Origin: Glaciihabitans sp. | Lineage (GTDB): Bacteria; Actinomycetota; Actinomycetes; Actinomycetales; Microbacteriaceae | Assembly: GCA_025463785.1 (NCBI GenBank) | Contig: JAODBD010000004.1 | Span: forward strand, 165,622-229,621 | Reading direction: 5' to 3' | Length of the DNA: 64,000 nucleotides | Notes under the pieces: generated by a model | What the model saw: only the letters and a program-made list of their open reading frames with translations | Database searches by the model: none | Told to the model about the DNA's origin: nothing | Program-made: the position numbers and the translations under genes | In this document: positions 1 through 8,458 of the stretch, one piece after another | Layout of the letters: each line of letters starts with the position of its first letter | Position numbering within the stretch: the first letter of the stretch is position 1

Positions 1-1832
1 CTGGCAATCGAGTCGACTTCGGCGCGCGTGACGAACAGGCACAGGCCGGGAACGCCACCCCGACCAACGCGACCACGCAGCTGGTGAAGCTGGGAGACGC
101 CGAATCGGTCGGCATCCAGCACAACCATGGTCGAGGCGTTCGCCACGTCAACGCCCACCTCGATGACTGTTGTCGCGACGAGAACATCGATCTCGCCCGC
201 GGCAAAGGCGCGCATGGTTGAGTCTTTGGCATCGCTCGACATGCGGCCGTGGAGGCTGGCGATGCGGCGGCCGGCAAGCACGGGGTTGGCCGCCAGGCTC
301 TCGGCGATTTCGGTGACGTTTGCGGTGAGCACATCCTCGTCTTCCCGCGGGTCGATCGCAGGGCACACCACGAACGCCTGCCTGCCCTGGGCAAGTTCCT
401 CGGCCATGCGCTCCCAGACCCGACTGATCCAGCCGGGATGTTCGGCGAGCGCAACAACGAAACTCTCGATCGGAACACGGCCGGCCGGCAACTCGGCAAT
501 AGTCGAAATATCGAGGTCGCCAAAGACCGTCATCGCCACGGTGCGTGGGATGGGCGTCGCTGTCAGGACGAGGACGTGCGGCGGCTGCTTACCCTTCTGC
601 CGAAGTGCTTCGCGCTGCTCGACCCCGAATCGGTGCTGTTCGTCGACGACGACGAGCCCCAGGTCGAAAAACTCGACGTTGTCGCTGAGGAGTGCGTGGG
701 TACCGACGACGATGCCCGAACTGCCGGAGACGGCACCGAGCAGTGCCTTCTTGCGTTCGGCGACAGGCAGCTGGCCGGTCAGGAGGGTGGGCCGGATGCG
801 CGCGGCAAGGTCGGGGCCGAGGGTCGCCACGATCGACCGCAGGTGCTGCCCGGCGAGCACTTCGGTTGGGGCGAGGAGCGCGGACTGGCCGCCGGAATCC
901 GCGACCGCGAGCATGGCGCGGAGAGCGACGAGCGTCTTACCGGAACCCACCTCGCCCTGAAGGAGCCGGTTCATGGGTTCCGGTTTGGCAAGATCGGCGG
1001 CGATCTCCTGCCCGACCAGTGTCTGGTCCCCGGTAAGGGTGAACGGCATCCCGGCCTCAAATTCGGCGGCGAGCTTGCCGGGCAGGCGTGGAGTCGCGGC
1101 TGTGGCCCGCAGAAGTGCGCGCTGTTGCAGCAGGGCCGCCTGCAGCACGAAGGCCTCCTGGAACCGCAGGGCCTTGCGTGCGGCACCCCAGTCGGCATCC
1201 TTCGCAGGCCGATGCACGAGCTCGATCGCTCGTGCGAACGTGAGAAGGCCGCGGTCGGTGCGCACGTCGGTCGGCACGGGGTCTTCGAGCGGTGCGAGCG
1301 TGTCGAGCACCACCTCGAGCGACTGTGCGATCTGCCAGCTGGCCACCGTGGAAGTCGCCGGGTAGATCGCGATCGGCTGGTCGACCCATTTTCTCGCCGA
1401 CGGATCGGTGAGCGACACCTCGTCGTCAAACAACTGGTAGTCGGGATGCGCCAACTGTCGCAGCCCCTTGTAGTCGCCCACCTTGCCGGCAAAAATACCC
1501 CGAACACCGGGCCGCAACTCCTTGTCGCGCCAGGCCTGGTTGAAAAACGTCAGGGTCAGGATGCCGCTGCCGTCGGTAATCTTCGCCTCGAAGATCGACC
1601 CGCGCTTGGCCTTCATCGAGCGGGATGCCACGGTCAGCACCTCGGCGACGATCGTGACGTTGGTGTCGAGTTCGAGCTCATTCAGGGCCGTCAACTCACC
1701 ACGTTTCGCGTAGCGCCGCGGATAGTGGCTCAGGAGGTCGCCGACGGTAGCGAGCCCTAGGCCTTTCTGCAGGGCCGACGCGGTACGCCCGCCGAGCACA
1801 GCGCTCAGCTTGGTGTCGAGAGGCGAAGTCAC
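1..1832 (-). CDS. recG: ATP-dependent DNA helicase RecG (3' end outside window)
   Basis: RecG is a superfamily 2 helicase that remodels stalled replication forks and branched DNA. About 610 codons are present and the C-terminus is cut by the window edge; the family usually has about 700-740 residues. The N-terminus reads PLDTKLSAVLGGRTASAL followed by the wedge/OB region, and the helicase motif VI sequence HQLRGRVGRGG lies close to the edge. The start is the GTG at 1832, the only in-frame start giving the family N-terminus; its ribosome binding site is weak (AAAGG directly adjacent). It is followed 5' by an alpha/beta hydrolase gene and then rsmD, the usual recG neighbour in actinobacteria. 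Confidence 0.95.
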   Translation of the reverse strand, partial: MTSPLDTKLSAVLGGRTASALQKGLGLATVGDLLSHYPRRYAKRGELTALNELELDTNVTIVAEVLTVASRSMKAKRGSIFEAKITDGSGILTLTFFNQAWRDKELRPGVRGIFAGKVGDYKGLRQLAHPDYQLFDDEVSLTDPSARKWVDQPIAIYPATSTVASWQIAQSLEVVLDTLAPLEDPVPTDVRTDRGLLTFARAIELVHRPAKDADWGAARKALRFQEAFVLQAALLQQRALLRATAATPRLPGKLAAEFEAGMPFTLTGDQTLVGQEIAADLAKPEPMNRLLQGEVGSGKTLVALRAMLAVADSGGQSALLAPTEVLAGQHLRSIVATLGPDLAARIRPTLLTGQLPVAERKKALLGAVSGSSGIVVGTHALLSDNVEFFDLGLVVVDEQHRFGVEQREALRQKGKQPPHVLVLTATPIPRTVAMTVFGDLDISTIAELPAGRVPIESFVVALAEHPGWISRVWERMAEELAQGRQAFVVCPAIDPREDEDVLTANVTEIAESLAANPVLAGRRIASLHGRMSSDAKDSTMRAFAAGEIDVLVATTVIEVGVDVANASTMVVLDADRFGVSQLHQLRGRVGRGGVPGLCLFVTRAEVDSIA

Positions 1833-1884
1833 CCTTTGAGGGTAGCTGGGACGACAGACCATCGAGACCCGTCGCCGGGGTGCG

Positions 1885-2733
1885 CTACGACTGGTCGGTG
1901 CGGCGGATGAACTCCACTGCGATCTCGGCGACCTCCTTCCAGCCATGATCGATCACGAGCGAGTGGCCGCGGTCGGGAACCCTGACGATCTCGGTTATTC
2001 CGGGATTCTTGTTCTGAACCTTGAACATCGCCTCGGTGATCGCCAGCGGAACGGTGTGGTCCTTCTCTCCCGCGACGATCAGGAGCGGTCCGCGCTCCGG
2101 GTTCCTGGTATCCACGCTTGCCTCGGAGAACGGGTTCAGGTTCGCTGCGGCCGCCTGGAACAGCGGAACTCCGGATGCCGGGACATGAAACTCGTCATAG
2201 AGCTGTCGTCCCTCTTCCTCGGAAAGTTCGTTCGACCATCCGTAGCTGAACTGCTCGAAGGTTAGGGCCACTGCCCTCCCCCGGTTGGCGGGATTGCCGA
2301 GCACCGCCGACGCCGACTTGAGCGACGACAGCGGCAGGGGAAGCACGCCCCGGAACGGCGCCGGATCGATGGCGACCGTCACCGAGGCAGCACCCTCACC
2401 CGCGATTTTCTGGGCGATGAGCCCGCCGAAGGAATGACCGACCACGGCGGGCTGAATCGTCAGCTCGCTGACTGCCTCGAGGTAGTGGTCGGTGACCTGC
2501 GAGATCATCTTATGGGCGAAGACATCCGGATCCCGTTTGGCCTCCTCGACGCTTTCGGGGTCATCCGGCCATCCCGGAGCGATTGTGGCGTAGCCGTTCG
2601 ATTCGAACAGCGCACGCCAGCGATCCCAGCTGCTGGAGAGTAGCCACAGCCCGTGGATGAAGACCACGGGGCTGCGGCCTGACTCGTTGGCACGGGCGAT
2701 GTCGTCTGTCTCGGTTGGTGTGAGGTTAGCCAT
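1885..2733 (-). CDS. Alpha/beta-fold hydrolase
   Basis: This is a cytoplasmic alpha/beta hydrolase of 282 residues with unknown substrate. It shows the oxyanion-side motif FIHGLW near residue 25, the nucleophile elbow GHSFGG with Ser101, an acidic residue in AGEKDHTVP and the catalytic His in DRGHSLVID. The start at 2733 is chosen because AAGGA lies a suitable distance upstream; a longer reading frame upstream has no such site. The gene is 52 nt upstream of recG on the same strand and is divergent from rsmD, so it interrupts the common recG-rsmD pairing. The ester or lactone substrate cannot be deduced from the sequence. Confidence 0.85.
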   Translation of the reverse strand: MANLTPTETDDIARANESGRSPVVFIHGLWLLSSSWDRWRALFESNGYATIAPGWPDDPESVEEAKRDPDVFAHKMISQVTDHYLEAVSELTIQPAVVGHSFGGLIAQKIAGEGAASVTVAIDPAPFRGVLPLPLSSLKSASAVLGNPANRGRAVALTFEQFSYGWSNELSEEEGRQLYDEFHVPASGVPLFQAAAANLNPFSEASVDTRNPERGPLLIVAGEKDHTVPLAITEAMFKVQNKNPGITEIVRVPDRGHSLVIDHGWKEVAEIAVEFIRRTDQS

Positions 2734-2919
2734 TGGTCGTTCCTTCTTTCGGCGGGTTCCATTGAGGGTCTGAACCAGGGACGCCAGGTGCGAAGAAGGA
2801 CGGGAATGATGCCTGCTGTGCCCCGCTTTCGATTCAGTGTCCTCCCGCGAGTGAAGTTCGCGCAACGGGCGGGACGCTCAAGCGTGGTGCCCCGGGCCGT
2901 TCCGCTAGCGTTGAGCGTC

Positions 2920-3534
2920 ATGACGCGCATCATTGCCGGGTTCGCCGGATCGCTCACACTCGCGGTTCCGCGCTCGGGCACTCGCCCCACCAGTGACCGC
3001 GTTCGCGAAGCAATCTTCTCTGGCCTTGAATCCCGGGATGCCGTGGCCGGCTCCCGAGTACTCGACCTGTACGCGGGTTCGGGCGCGCTCGGGCTGGAGG
3101 CGGCATCCCGGGGCGCTGCGTCGGTCACACTCGTGGACAACAGCAAAGAGGCTGCTGCTGCGTGCAGAAAGAATGCCGCTCACATCCTGAAGTCGGCGCC
3201 GCGAGGACGCGCCGTCGCCATCGATGTCAGCTCGTCGCCCGCACAGTCGTTCGTCGCGGCGGCTCGCCAATTCTGGGACATCGTCTTCATCGACCCGCCC
3301 TACGAGCTGGGCCGCGCGGAGATCATCCACAACCTCGAGGCGCTGGTGCCGCGCCTGTCTCCGGATGCCGTGATTGTGCTCGAGCGCAGCTCGCGCGACG
3401 CCGCGCTCACCCCGCCCGACGGTCTCACGCTCGACCGCCGCAGGGACTACGGCGACACTGCGCTGTATTACTTTTCGCTGACCGAGTTTTCAGCGGCCGA
3501 CTTTTCAACGACCGACTTTTCAACGGTCGAGTAG
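2920..3534 (+). CDS. rsmD: 16S rRNA (guanine(966)-N(2))-methyltransferase RsmD
   Basis: RsmD methylates G966 of 16S rRNA during 30S assembly. The 204-residue protein has the family N-terminus MTRIIAGFAGSLTLAVP, the SAM-binding motif DLYAGSGALGLEA and the N2-methyltransferase signature DPPY. The ATG at 2920 is chosen because homologs begin at this motif; upstream codons are not family-like. The last 17 residues (FSAADFSTTDFSTVE region) are an unusual acidic, Ser/Thr-rich tail encoded by three imperfect 15-nt repeats. The tail overlaps the 3' end of the convergent ArsR gene by 67 nt. Confidence 0.95.
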   Translation: MTRIIAGFAGSLTLAVPRSGTRPTSDRVREAIFSGLESRDAVAGSRVLDLYAGSGALGLEAASRGAASVTLVDNSKEAAAACRKNAAHILKSAPRGRAVAIDVSSSPAQSFVAAARQFWDIVFIDPPYELGRAEIIHNLEALVPRLSPDAVIVLERSSRDAALTPPDGLTLDRRRDYGDTALYYFSLTEFSAADFSTTDFSTVE

Positions 3535-3830
3535 CGCGGCGCCATACGTCCGCCCTGGTTGTCCAGCGAGGAAACCCACGCCGTGACGTCGGCGAGCGGT
3601 CTGCGCTCGAGCGTATAGATCGAGCTGGTGCCGCGCTTGGTCGAGGTGACGAGTCCGGCATCCCGAAGCACCGTCAGATGCTGAGTTACCGATGGCTGGG
3701 CGATGCCGAGCTCGGTTGCGAGGGCGCCGACGGAGCGGTCGCTGGCGGCCAGCAGTTCGAGGATGCGCCGTCGTCGCGCATCGCCGATGACGCTGAAGAT
3801 GTCCGGGTTGGCGAGATGATTGGGGCTCAT
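3468..3830 (-). CDS. ArsR-family winged-helix transcriptional regulator
   Basis: A 120-residue ArsR/SmtB-type DNA-binding protein. The winged helix runs from about residue 8 to 85, with the recognition helix around AQPSVTQHLTVLRDAGLV. No Cys-rich metal site (such as ELCVCDL) is present, so metal sensing is not supported. The start ATG overlaps the thiL stop codon by 4 nt (ATGA), which indicates translational coupling to thiL. The C-terminal 20 residues are low complexity (TVEKSVVEKSAAENSVSEK) and come from the tandem repeat that also encodes the RsmD tail on the other strand. Its target is unknown. Confidence 0.85.
   Translation of the reverse strand: MSPNHLANPDIFSVIGDARRRRILELLAASDRSVGALATELGIAQPSVTQHLTVLRDAGLVTSTKRGTSSIYTLERRPLADVTAWVSSLDNQGGRMAPRYSTVEKSVVEKSAAENSVSEK
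3484..3528. repeat. Three tandem 15-nt repeats in overlapping gene ends
   Basis: Three imperfect copies of GACTTTTCAACGRYC lie head to tail at 3484-3498, 3499-3513 and 3514-3528. The repeat length is a multiple of three, so both overlapping frames stay open: the plus strand encodes (D/E)FS-type units in RsmD and the minus strand encodes VEKS/AENS-type units in the ArsR protein. Confidence 0.85.
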
Positions 3831-4783
3831 CCGCGGCCTCCGTTCCAGTCTGCGTAGGGGTCCCATCCGCCGCGCTCGTCATAGTGGGCGCCGTCGACCA
3901 GCACGCCCGTGCCATCCATCACGCGGCCGATCGCACGGAATCCGTGCGGCAGCGTGGTGCCATTCGGGAAGGTTGCGAGCAGCGAATGATCTTCGCCGCC
4001 GGTCAGCGCGATTTTCGAGCCGATGGCGGCGAGGTTCAGATCGAGTGCGACGTCGCTTGCAGCGGCAAGCCTGCGAGCGTCGAGCGCGAGCCCGTCCGAG
4101 AGGTCGATCATGGCGGTCGCTCCGGCGATTGCGGCGATAGGCCCGTCGGCGATGGGTGGTGTGGGCGCCAGCTGCGCCATCACGTCTGCATTGCCTCGGA
4201 GCGCCGGCACCGCGACGGGCTCACCGGCCACGACACCTTCGCCGAACAGTCGCTCGAGGCCAGCTGCCGCGTGCCCTAGCGGCCCCGACACGGCGACGAT
4301 GTCGCCCACGCGCGCGCCCGACCGCAGCACCGGTGCCCGACCCTGGAGGTCGCCGAACGCGGTCACGGCGATGGTCAGTGTCGCCGAAACCGACAGATCG
4401 CCGCCGACGACACCGCAGCCGGGCGCCATCGCGGCGCATCCATCCCGGAGTCCGTCTGCGAACGCCTCGAGAAACGCGACGGGGGTGTCGGCCGGGGCCG
4501 CCAGTGCAACGACGAGACCGGTTGGCACGGCACCCATGGCGGCGACGTCCGCAAGGTTGGATGCCGCGGCTTTCCAGCCGAGATCGTGCGGTGTCGACCA
4601 CGCGAGCCGAAAATCCGGGCCGTGAATCATCATGTCAGTTGTGACGACGAACCGACCGTCGGCTGCCGCCAGCACGGCTGCGTCATCCCCGGGTCCGACA
4701 AGGGCCGCGGATGCTGCGGGCAGCCGCGGAAATATCCGCGCGAGGGCGGCTCCTTCCCCGATCCCGCCGAGCGTGTCAGTCAT
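3827..4783 (-). CDS. thiL: Thiamine-monophosphate kinase ThiL
   Basis: ThiL phosphorylates thiamine monophosphate to thiamine pyrophosphate, the last step of cofactor synthesis. The 318-residue protein has the PurM/ThiL-fold motifs GPGDDAAVL, TTDMMIHGPDF and VVGGDLS, the C-terminal lobe motif DLSDGLALDARRL, and GGEDHSLL. Start ATG at 4783 gives the usual GGIGEGAALARIFP N-terminus and leaves a weak GAGA binding site. The gene ends inside the start codon of the ArsR gene. Its place among recG, rsmD, DUF3515 and ddl is a common actinobacterial arrangement. Confidence 0.95.
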   Translation of the reverse strand: MTDTLGGIGEGAALARIFPRLPAASAALVGPGDDAAVLAAADGRFVVTTDMMIHGPDFRLAWSTPHDLGWKAAASNLADVAAMGAVPTGLVVALAAPADTPVAFLEAFADGLRDGCAAMAPGCGVVGGDLSVSATLTIAVTAFGDLQGRAPVLRSGARVGDIVAVSGPLGHAAAGLERLFGEGVVAGEPVAVPALRGNADVMAQLAPTPPIADGPIAAIAGATAMIDLSDGLALDARRLAAASDVALDLNLAAIGSKIALTGGEDHSLLATFPNGTTLPHGFRAIGRVMDGTGVLVDGAHYDERGGWDPYADWNGGRG

Positions 4784-4857
4784 GTTCTCACGGTACCGGC
4801 TCCCGCGCTGCGCCCGGCCGCGGCGGCCGCGGCGGCCGCCCAGTCCTCCGTCCCCAC

Positions 4858-4945
4858 GTGCATAACTCATGCTCCCCGCGGGCTGGGGCCGCAAACTCCG
4901 GCGTGTCGCCGACATCCAACGCACGCCACCATGAGTTATGCGCAC
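4858..4945. repeat. Dispersed ~88-bp element with inverted ends, copy 1
   Basis: The element begins GTGCATAACTCATG (4858-4871) and ends CATGAGTTATGCGCAC (4930-4945), so its ends are nearly perfect inverted repeats. The interior contains ACTCCGGCG and TCGCCGAC. The same ends, interior words and length recur at 18497-18583. An isolated half-end, GGAGTTATGCGCG, lies at 5018-5030. It sits in the 324-bp gap between thiL and the DUF3515 gene. Confidence 0.7.
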
Positions 4946-4956
4946 GCCGCGCCGGG

Positions 4957-4995
4957 CGGCTGCGGCTGCGGCTGCGGCTCCGGCTGCGGCTGCGG
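4957..4995. repeat. GGCTGC hexanucleotide microsatellite
   Basis: About six copies of the unit GGCTGC, one carrying a T-to-C change, occupy 4957-4995. A separate run of 9-bp CGGCGGCCG units lies at about 4815-4840. Both are in the thiL-DUF3515 gap and neither is in a convincing reading frame. Apart from these runs and the inverted element, I see no gene in 4784-5107. Confidence 0.75.
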
Positions 4996-5107
4996 ATTAC
5001 GTCATCGCGACGTTTCCGGAGTTATGCGCGTCGGAAGCGATTCGCGGCACGATGGCACCGCCTGGGCGCCCAGCTTCCGCGGCAGCGCATGAGCTACCCT
5101 GAACGCG

Positions 5108-5668
5108 ATGAGAGCGACCCTGAAGCTGACTGCCGTCGCGGCCGCCGTGCTCGTTCTTCTGACCGGATGCGCCGCGACCGTGGCACTCACGCCCGCCGCC
5201 AGCGCGACAAGCGCGAAGTGCGCGACGGTTGTCGCTCAGCTCCCCGACACCGCATCCAACCTCAATCGTCGCGAGACCAACGCCCAGGGCACAGGCGCGT
5301 GGGGTAACACGGCGCAGATCCTGCTCTACTGCGGCGTACCCGTGCCCGATCCAACCGCCACGCTTCCCTGCTCTTCCGTCAACGGCATCGACTGGCTGCT
5401 GAACGCCGGGAGCAAAACCTGGTACGTCTTCACGACCTACGGCCGCACGCCGGCCGTCTCGGTCTGGGTATCCTCGCAAGACGTCAAAGCAGACTCAAAC
5501 GCGGCGCTCACCGACCTCAGCCTCGCGGTCGGCACCATCAGGGCACAGCACAAGTGCAGCAGTCCGAGCGCCACACTCGAGGGCGGCCAACCCGTGACGA
5601 CAACCACGCCGAGTCCCACCACGGCGCCAAGCCCGACAACGGCGCCGAGCCACACGCCAACGAAGTAG
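5108..5668 (+). CDS. DUF3515-type secreted lipoprotein
   Basis: A 186-residue exported lipoprotein with a basic start, a hydrophobic segment and the lipobox LLTGC (Cys at residue 21), followed by a soluble domain with the four cysteines typical of this family. The C-terminus is a Thr/Pro/Ser-rich tail (TTTTPSPTTAPSPTTAPS) that may be glycosylated or wall-spanning. DUF3515 proteins are often encoded next to ddl and thiL in actinobacteria, which fits here. It converges on ddl with only 4 nt between the stop codons. The function of the family is not established. Confidence 0.8.
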   Translation: MRATLKLTAVAAAVLVLLTGCAATVALTPAASATSAKCATVVAQLPDTASNLNRRETNAQGTGAWGNTAQILLYCGVPVPDPTATLPCSSVNGIDWLLNAGSKTWYVFTTYGRTPAVSVWVSSQDVKADSNAALTDLSLAVGTIRAQHKCSSPSATLEGGQPVTTTTPSPTTAPSPTTAPSHTPTK

Positions 5669-5672
5669 CTGC

Positions 5673-6830
5673 CTACCCGCGCGGCCCGTCCAGCCCAACG
5701 AGCTTTCCCGCGATCCCGCCGGCAGCACGCAGTGCCGCGCCGGATCCGAAACCGGATGCCGGCATGACCACGCGATGATCTCGCGCCTCGATGAGCGCAT
5801 CTTTCAACACCTGAGCCGCCGTCACCGTCGGAGCCCACAGATACAGCGCCATTGCGCCAGGAATCGAGTTGACCTCGTTCACGAAGAGCTCGCCCTTCTG
5901 CTCATCGAGAAGGAGGTCAACACGGACGATTCCGGTCAGCCCGGTCACTTCGGCAACCCGCAGCGCAATGTCCCGCGCCTGGTCGGCGAGGCCGGCGGCA
6001 AGCTTCGCCGGGAACTCCCTCGGCGCGCTCATGAAGCCCGTCTCGCTGCCCGCACCGCCCGACAGGTACTTGTCCGCGTATGAATACAGGCCGGGGGCAG
6101 CGTCGCTCCTGGCCTCCCGAATCGGGCGCTCGACCGCCGTCGTTTCAAGCGACGGGAACGTCCTGAACGAAATGTTGAGGTCAACGAGCTCCGGACGGTA
6201 CGGCTCGACGACGGCGCCAGCACGCAGGTGAGCACTGGCTCGCGAGACCGCGCGCGCGGCATCGACATCCTCGACGATCTCGATTCCGATTGATGAGCCA
6301 CCGAACCGCGGTTTCACGATGTAGGGGCCGACGAACGTCGGCGCGATCGTCGCCGACAGCAGCTCACGACGCAGCGTCGGGACTCCGGCGACCTCCATGA
6401 GCCCGCCGAACGCGAGCTTGTCCATGCCGACAGCTCCGGCAAACAGTGAAGAACCGGTCGCCGGGATGCCCAGCAGCGCGAACACGGCCGCCGCCCCGCC
6501 GCCCTCGCCAATCCCGCCGTGCAGCGTCATCAGGACGGCAGAGATCTCGAGCTCGTCCGCGCCGATGCGCTTCTTGACGTACAACCCGGGGTTGCCGGAG
6601 AGCCGAACCTCGATCGGCTTCGACCCCCTCGGCACGCCGTCGATGAAGTCCTTCGCCTCGCTGCCGGACGGCACCAGAAACCACTCCCCCGACGGCGCCC
6701 AGTAGATCGGCAGAACGTCTTCGCCGCTCTTCGTCAACACGCGCTCGGCCTGAAGGCCGGTGAGGATCGAGATTTCGTGCTCGGGCGAGGGGCCGCCAAA
6801 CAGCACTGCCCACGGGGAACTGTCGCTCAT
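5673..6830 (-). CDS. ddl: D-alanine--D-alanine ligase
   Basis: Ddl makes the D-Ala-D-Ala dipeptide for peptidoglycan precursors in the cytoplasm. The 385-residue ATP-grasp enzyme has the N-terminal motif FGGPSPEHEIS, MTLHGGIGEGG in the central part, IVKPRFGGSSIGI in the ATP-binding lobe and the metal-binding EVNSIPGAMALY, where most Ddl proteins have EVNTMPG. The sequence is somewhat divergent and a little longer than the usual 310-370 residues, so ligation of another D-amino acid cannot be excluded. It lies downstream of the membrane MurF-like ligase with 62 nt between them and probably shares its transcript. Confidence 0.88.
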   Translation of the reverse strand: MSDSSPWAVLFGGPSPEHEISILTGLQAERVLTKSGEDVLPIYWAPSGEWFLVPSGSEAKDFIDGVPRGSKPIEVRLSGNPGLYVKKRIGADELEISAVLMTLHGGIGEGGGAAAVFALLGIPATGSSLFAGAVGMDKLAFGGLMEVAGVPTLRRELLSATIAPTFVGPYIVKPRFGGSSIGIEIVEDVDAARAVSRASAHLRAGAVVEPYRPELVDLNISFRTFPSLETTAVERPIREARSDAAPGLYSYADKYLSGGAGSETGFMSAPREFPAKLAAGLADQARDIALRVAEVTGLTGIVRVDLLLDEQKGELFVNEVNSIPGAMALYLWAPTVTAAQVLKDALIEARDHRVVMPASGFGSGAALRAAGGIAGKLVGLDGPRG

Positions 6831-6892
6831 CTGTGTCCAAAACGCTTGGGGCCGCGATCCAGGTCGACCGGATGTCCGTAAGCGCGGCGAGG

Positions 6893-8458
6893 TTACGGGT
6901 AGTGGTCCGGTAAGTCGTTCTCATAGAGGATAACGCCTCGCGTGCCGGCCTGATCGAGAGCCGCGGCCACAGCCGACTTGCGATCCCCGAAGACCCGAGC
7001 AGGAATGGGACCGGTGGCTGCGCCCGCGACGAGCGCCCGGCGATTGGTCAGCGCGACCGCGAACAGATGCCCGCCCGCCGCCGAAACGGATGCCGCGAAT
7101 GCACGGTTGCGCTCGTACTGCACCGAGCCCAACTCGACCATGCCCGGCGTTACAACCACGAGGTCGCCGCCGTGCTCGTGGGCAATTTCGACAGCGCCCT
7201 GCAGCGCCTTCTCTGCGCCAACCGGGTTGGAGTTGTAGGTGTCGTCGATGATGACGAGCCCATTCGCGGCCTCCTGGATCTCGGCACGGTGGTGCGAATC
7301 CGGCAGCGCGGTCAAGCGAGGGGCCAGCGTCTTCAGGTCGATCCCCAGCGCAACCGCGATTCCGACGGCCACGGCGAGATTCACCGCATGCCCGACACTC
7401 GGGATGTGGACGGCAGCCGTTTCGCCGCCGACCGCAACGGTCCCGGACGCGGTGTCAACCACGACATCCGCCGGGACCTCGGGATGCACGGAAACCGTCA
7501 CAACTCGCTTGCCCTCAGCGCGGCAGCGCTCGGCAAGCCCGGCCAGCTCGGTCTCATCGATCGGGAGCACGACCGTCCCGGCTTTCTCGGTGATCTCCGA
7601 CTTGGCCTGGAAGATGGTCGCGCGCGAGCCCATTCGCGCGAGGTGTGCCTCGCCGATGGTCGTGATCGCGGCAATATCCGGCGGGAAGTACTTCGACAGC
7701 TCGCGGATCTCACCGACCCCATAGACGCCCATCTCGGCAACGAACACCTCGGTGCCAGGCACGACACGCTCGTTGACGGCTCGCGACAGCCCCATCAGGT
7801 TGTTGAAACTCGCCGGCGAGGCGACTACTCCGAGGCTCCCGCCGATCAGATGCGCAACGTACGCCTTGGTCGACGTCTTGCCGTACGAGCCCGTGATCGC
7901 GACGACCCTGGGCCGCACCTGCTTCAGCCGCTTCTGCGCGCTGAGCACGAATTTGCGCGAAAGCCGCTTCTCGATCGGCGACATGACGACGAGCGCGACG
8001 TCGGTGACAACGGGCAGAAGCAATATGAGAATCGCGACCGCAGTTGGGCCAGCCAGCCAGGTGAACAGGGCATCGAGCACGACCACAAGTACGGTCCACG
8101 CAATCGCCAGCCGCTTGAGCCGACTGGTCCAGGCGAGATGACTCGACTTTCCCCGGAATGGAAGACCGAGAGGATAGAGGACGAGTACGGCGATGAGTGC
8201 GACCGAGTAGAAGGCCAGACCGCGCTGGAGTTGATCTTCGGCTGCGGCCAAGTTCAGTTGGTCGAGTAATGCTCCGATCGCGAAGATCACGAAAACGACG
8301 AAAGCCGAGACATACGCGCGAATCCACAGCCAGGTGATCCGCGACACCCATGGCGAGATGTAGTGCTCGCGCTGGGCGATGCGAAGCCACTTGACGGACG
8401 AGAACGCGATGACGAGTAGGCCGACGACGACGTTGGCAATCCAGAATGCGACAGTCAC
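6893..8458 (-). CDS. Membrane-anchored MurF-like Mur ligase
   Basis: A 521-residue protein made of about five transmembrane helices (roughly residues 5-20, 43-64, 82-98, 118-135, 137-158) followed by a complete Mur ligase. The ATP-binding loop is TGSYGKTST (about 189-197), then ASFNNLMGLSRAVNE, which matches the MurF FNN-x-GLP region, and DDTYNSNPVG in the C-terminal domain. MurF joins D-Ala-D-Ala to the UDP-MurNAc-tripeptide; standard MurF is soluble, so this is a paralog or variant with a membrane anchor. The gene lies between an alpha/beta hydrolase (4-nt ATGA overlap) and ddl. It may add a D-amino-acid dipeptide to a membrane-bound precursor; this is an inference. Confidence 0.85.
   Translation of the reverse strand: MTVAFWIANVVVGLLVIAFSSVKWLRIAQREHYISPWVSRITWLWIRAYVSAFVVFVIFAIGALLDQLNLAAAEDQLQRGLAFYSVALIAVLVLYPLGLPFRGKSSHLAWTSRLKRLAIAWTVLVVVLDALFTWLAGPTAVAILILLLPVVTDVALVVMSPIEKRLSRKFVLSAQKRLKQVRPRVVAITGSYGKTSTKAYVAHLIGGSLGVVASPASFNNLMGLSRAVNERVVPGTEVFVAEMGVYGVGEIRELSKYFPPDIAAITTIGEAHLARMGSRATIFQAKSEITEKAGTVVLPIDETELAGLAERCRAEGKRVVTVSVHPEVPADVVVDTASGTVAVGGETAAVHIPSVGHAVNLAVAVGIAVALGIDLKTLAPRLTALPDSHHRAEIQEAANGLVIIDDTYNSNPVGAEKALQGAVEIAHEHGGDLVVVTPGMVELGSVQYERNRAFAASVSAAGGHLFAVALTNRRALVAGAATGPIPARVFGDRKSAVAAALDQAGTRGVILYENDLPDHYP

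Noticed and set aside
249..1760. Long plus-strand open frame opposite recG
   Set aside because: It has no family features and mirrors the codon bias of recG; it is a shadow of the minus-strand gene.
4783..5107. CRISPR-like array from the GGCTGC and CGGCGGCCG runs
   Set aside because: Units are 6-9 bp without spacers; they are microsatellites.
7067..8269. Long plus-strand open frame opposite the MurF-like gene
   Set aside because: It is Arg/Asp/Gly-rich, has no motif or binding site, and is antisense to a clear Mur ligase.
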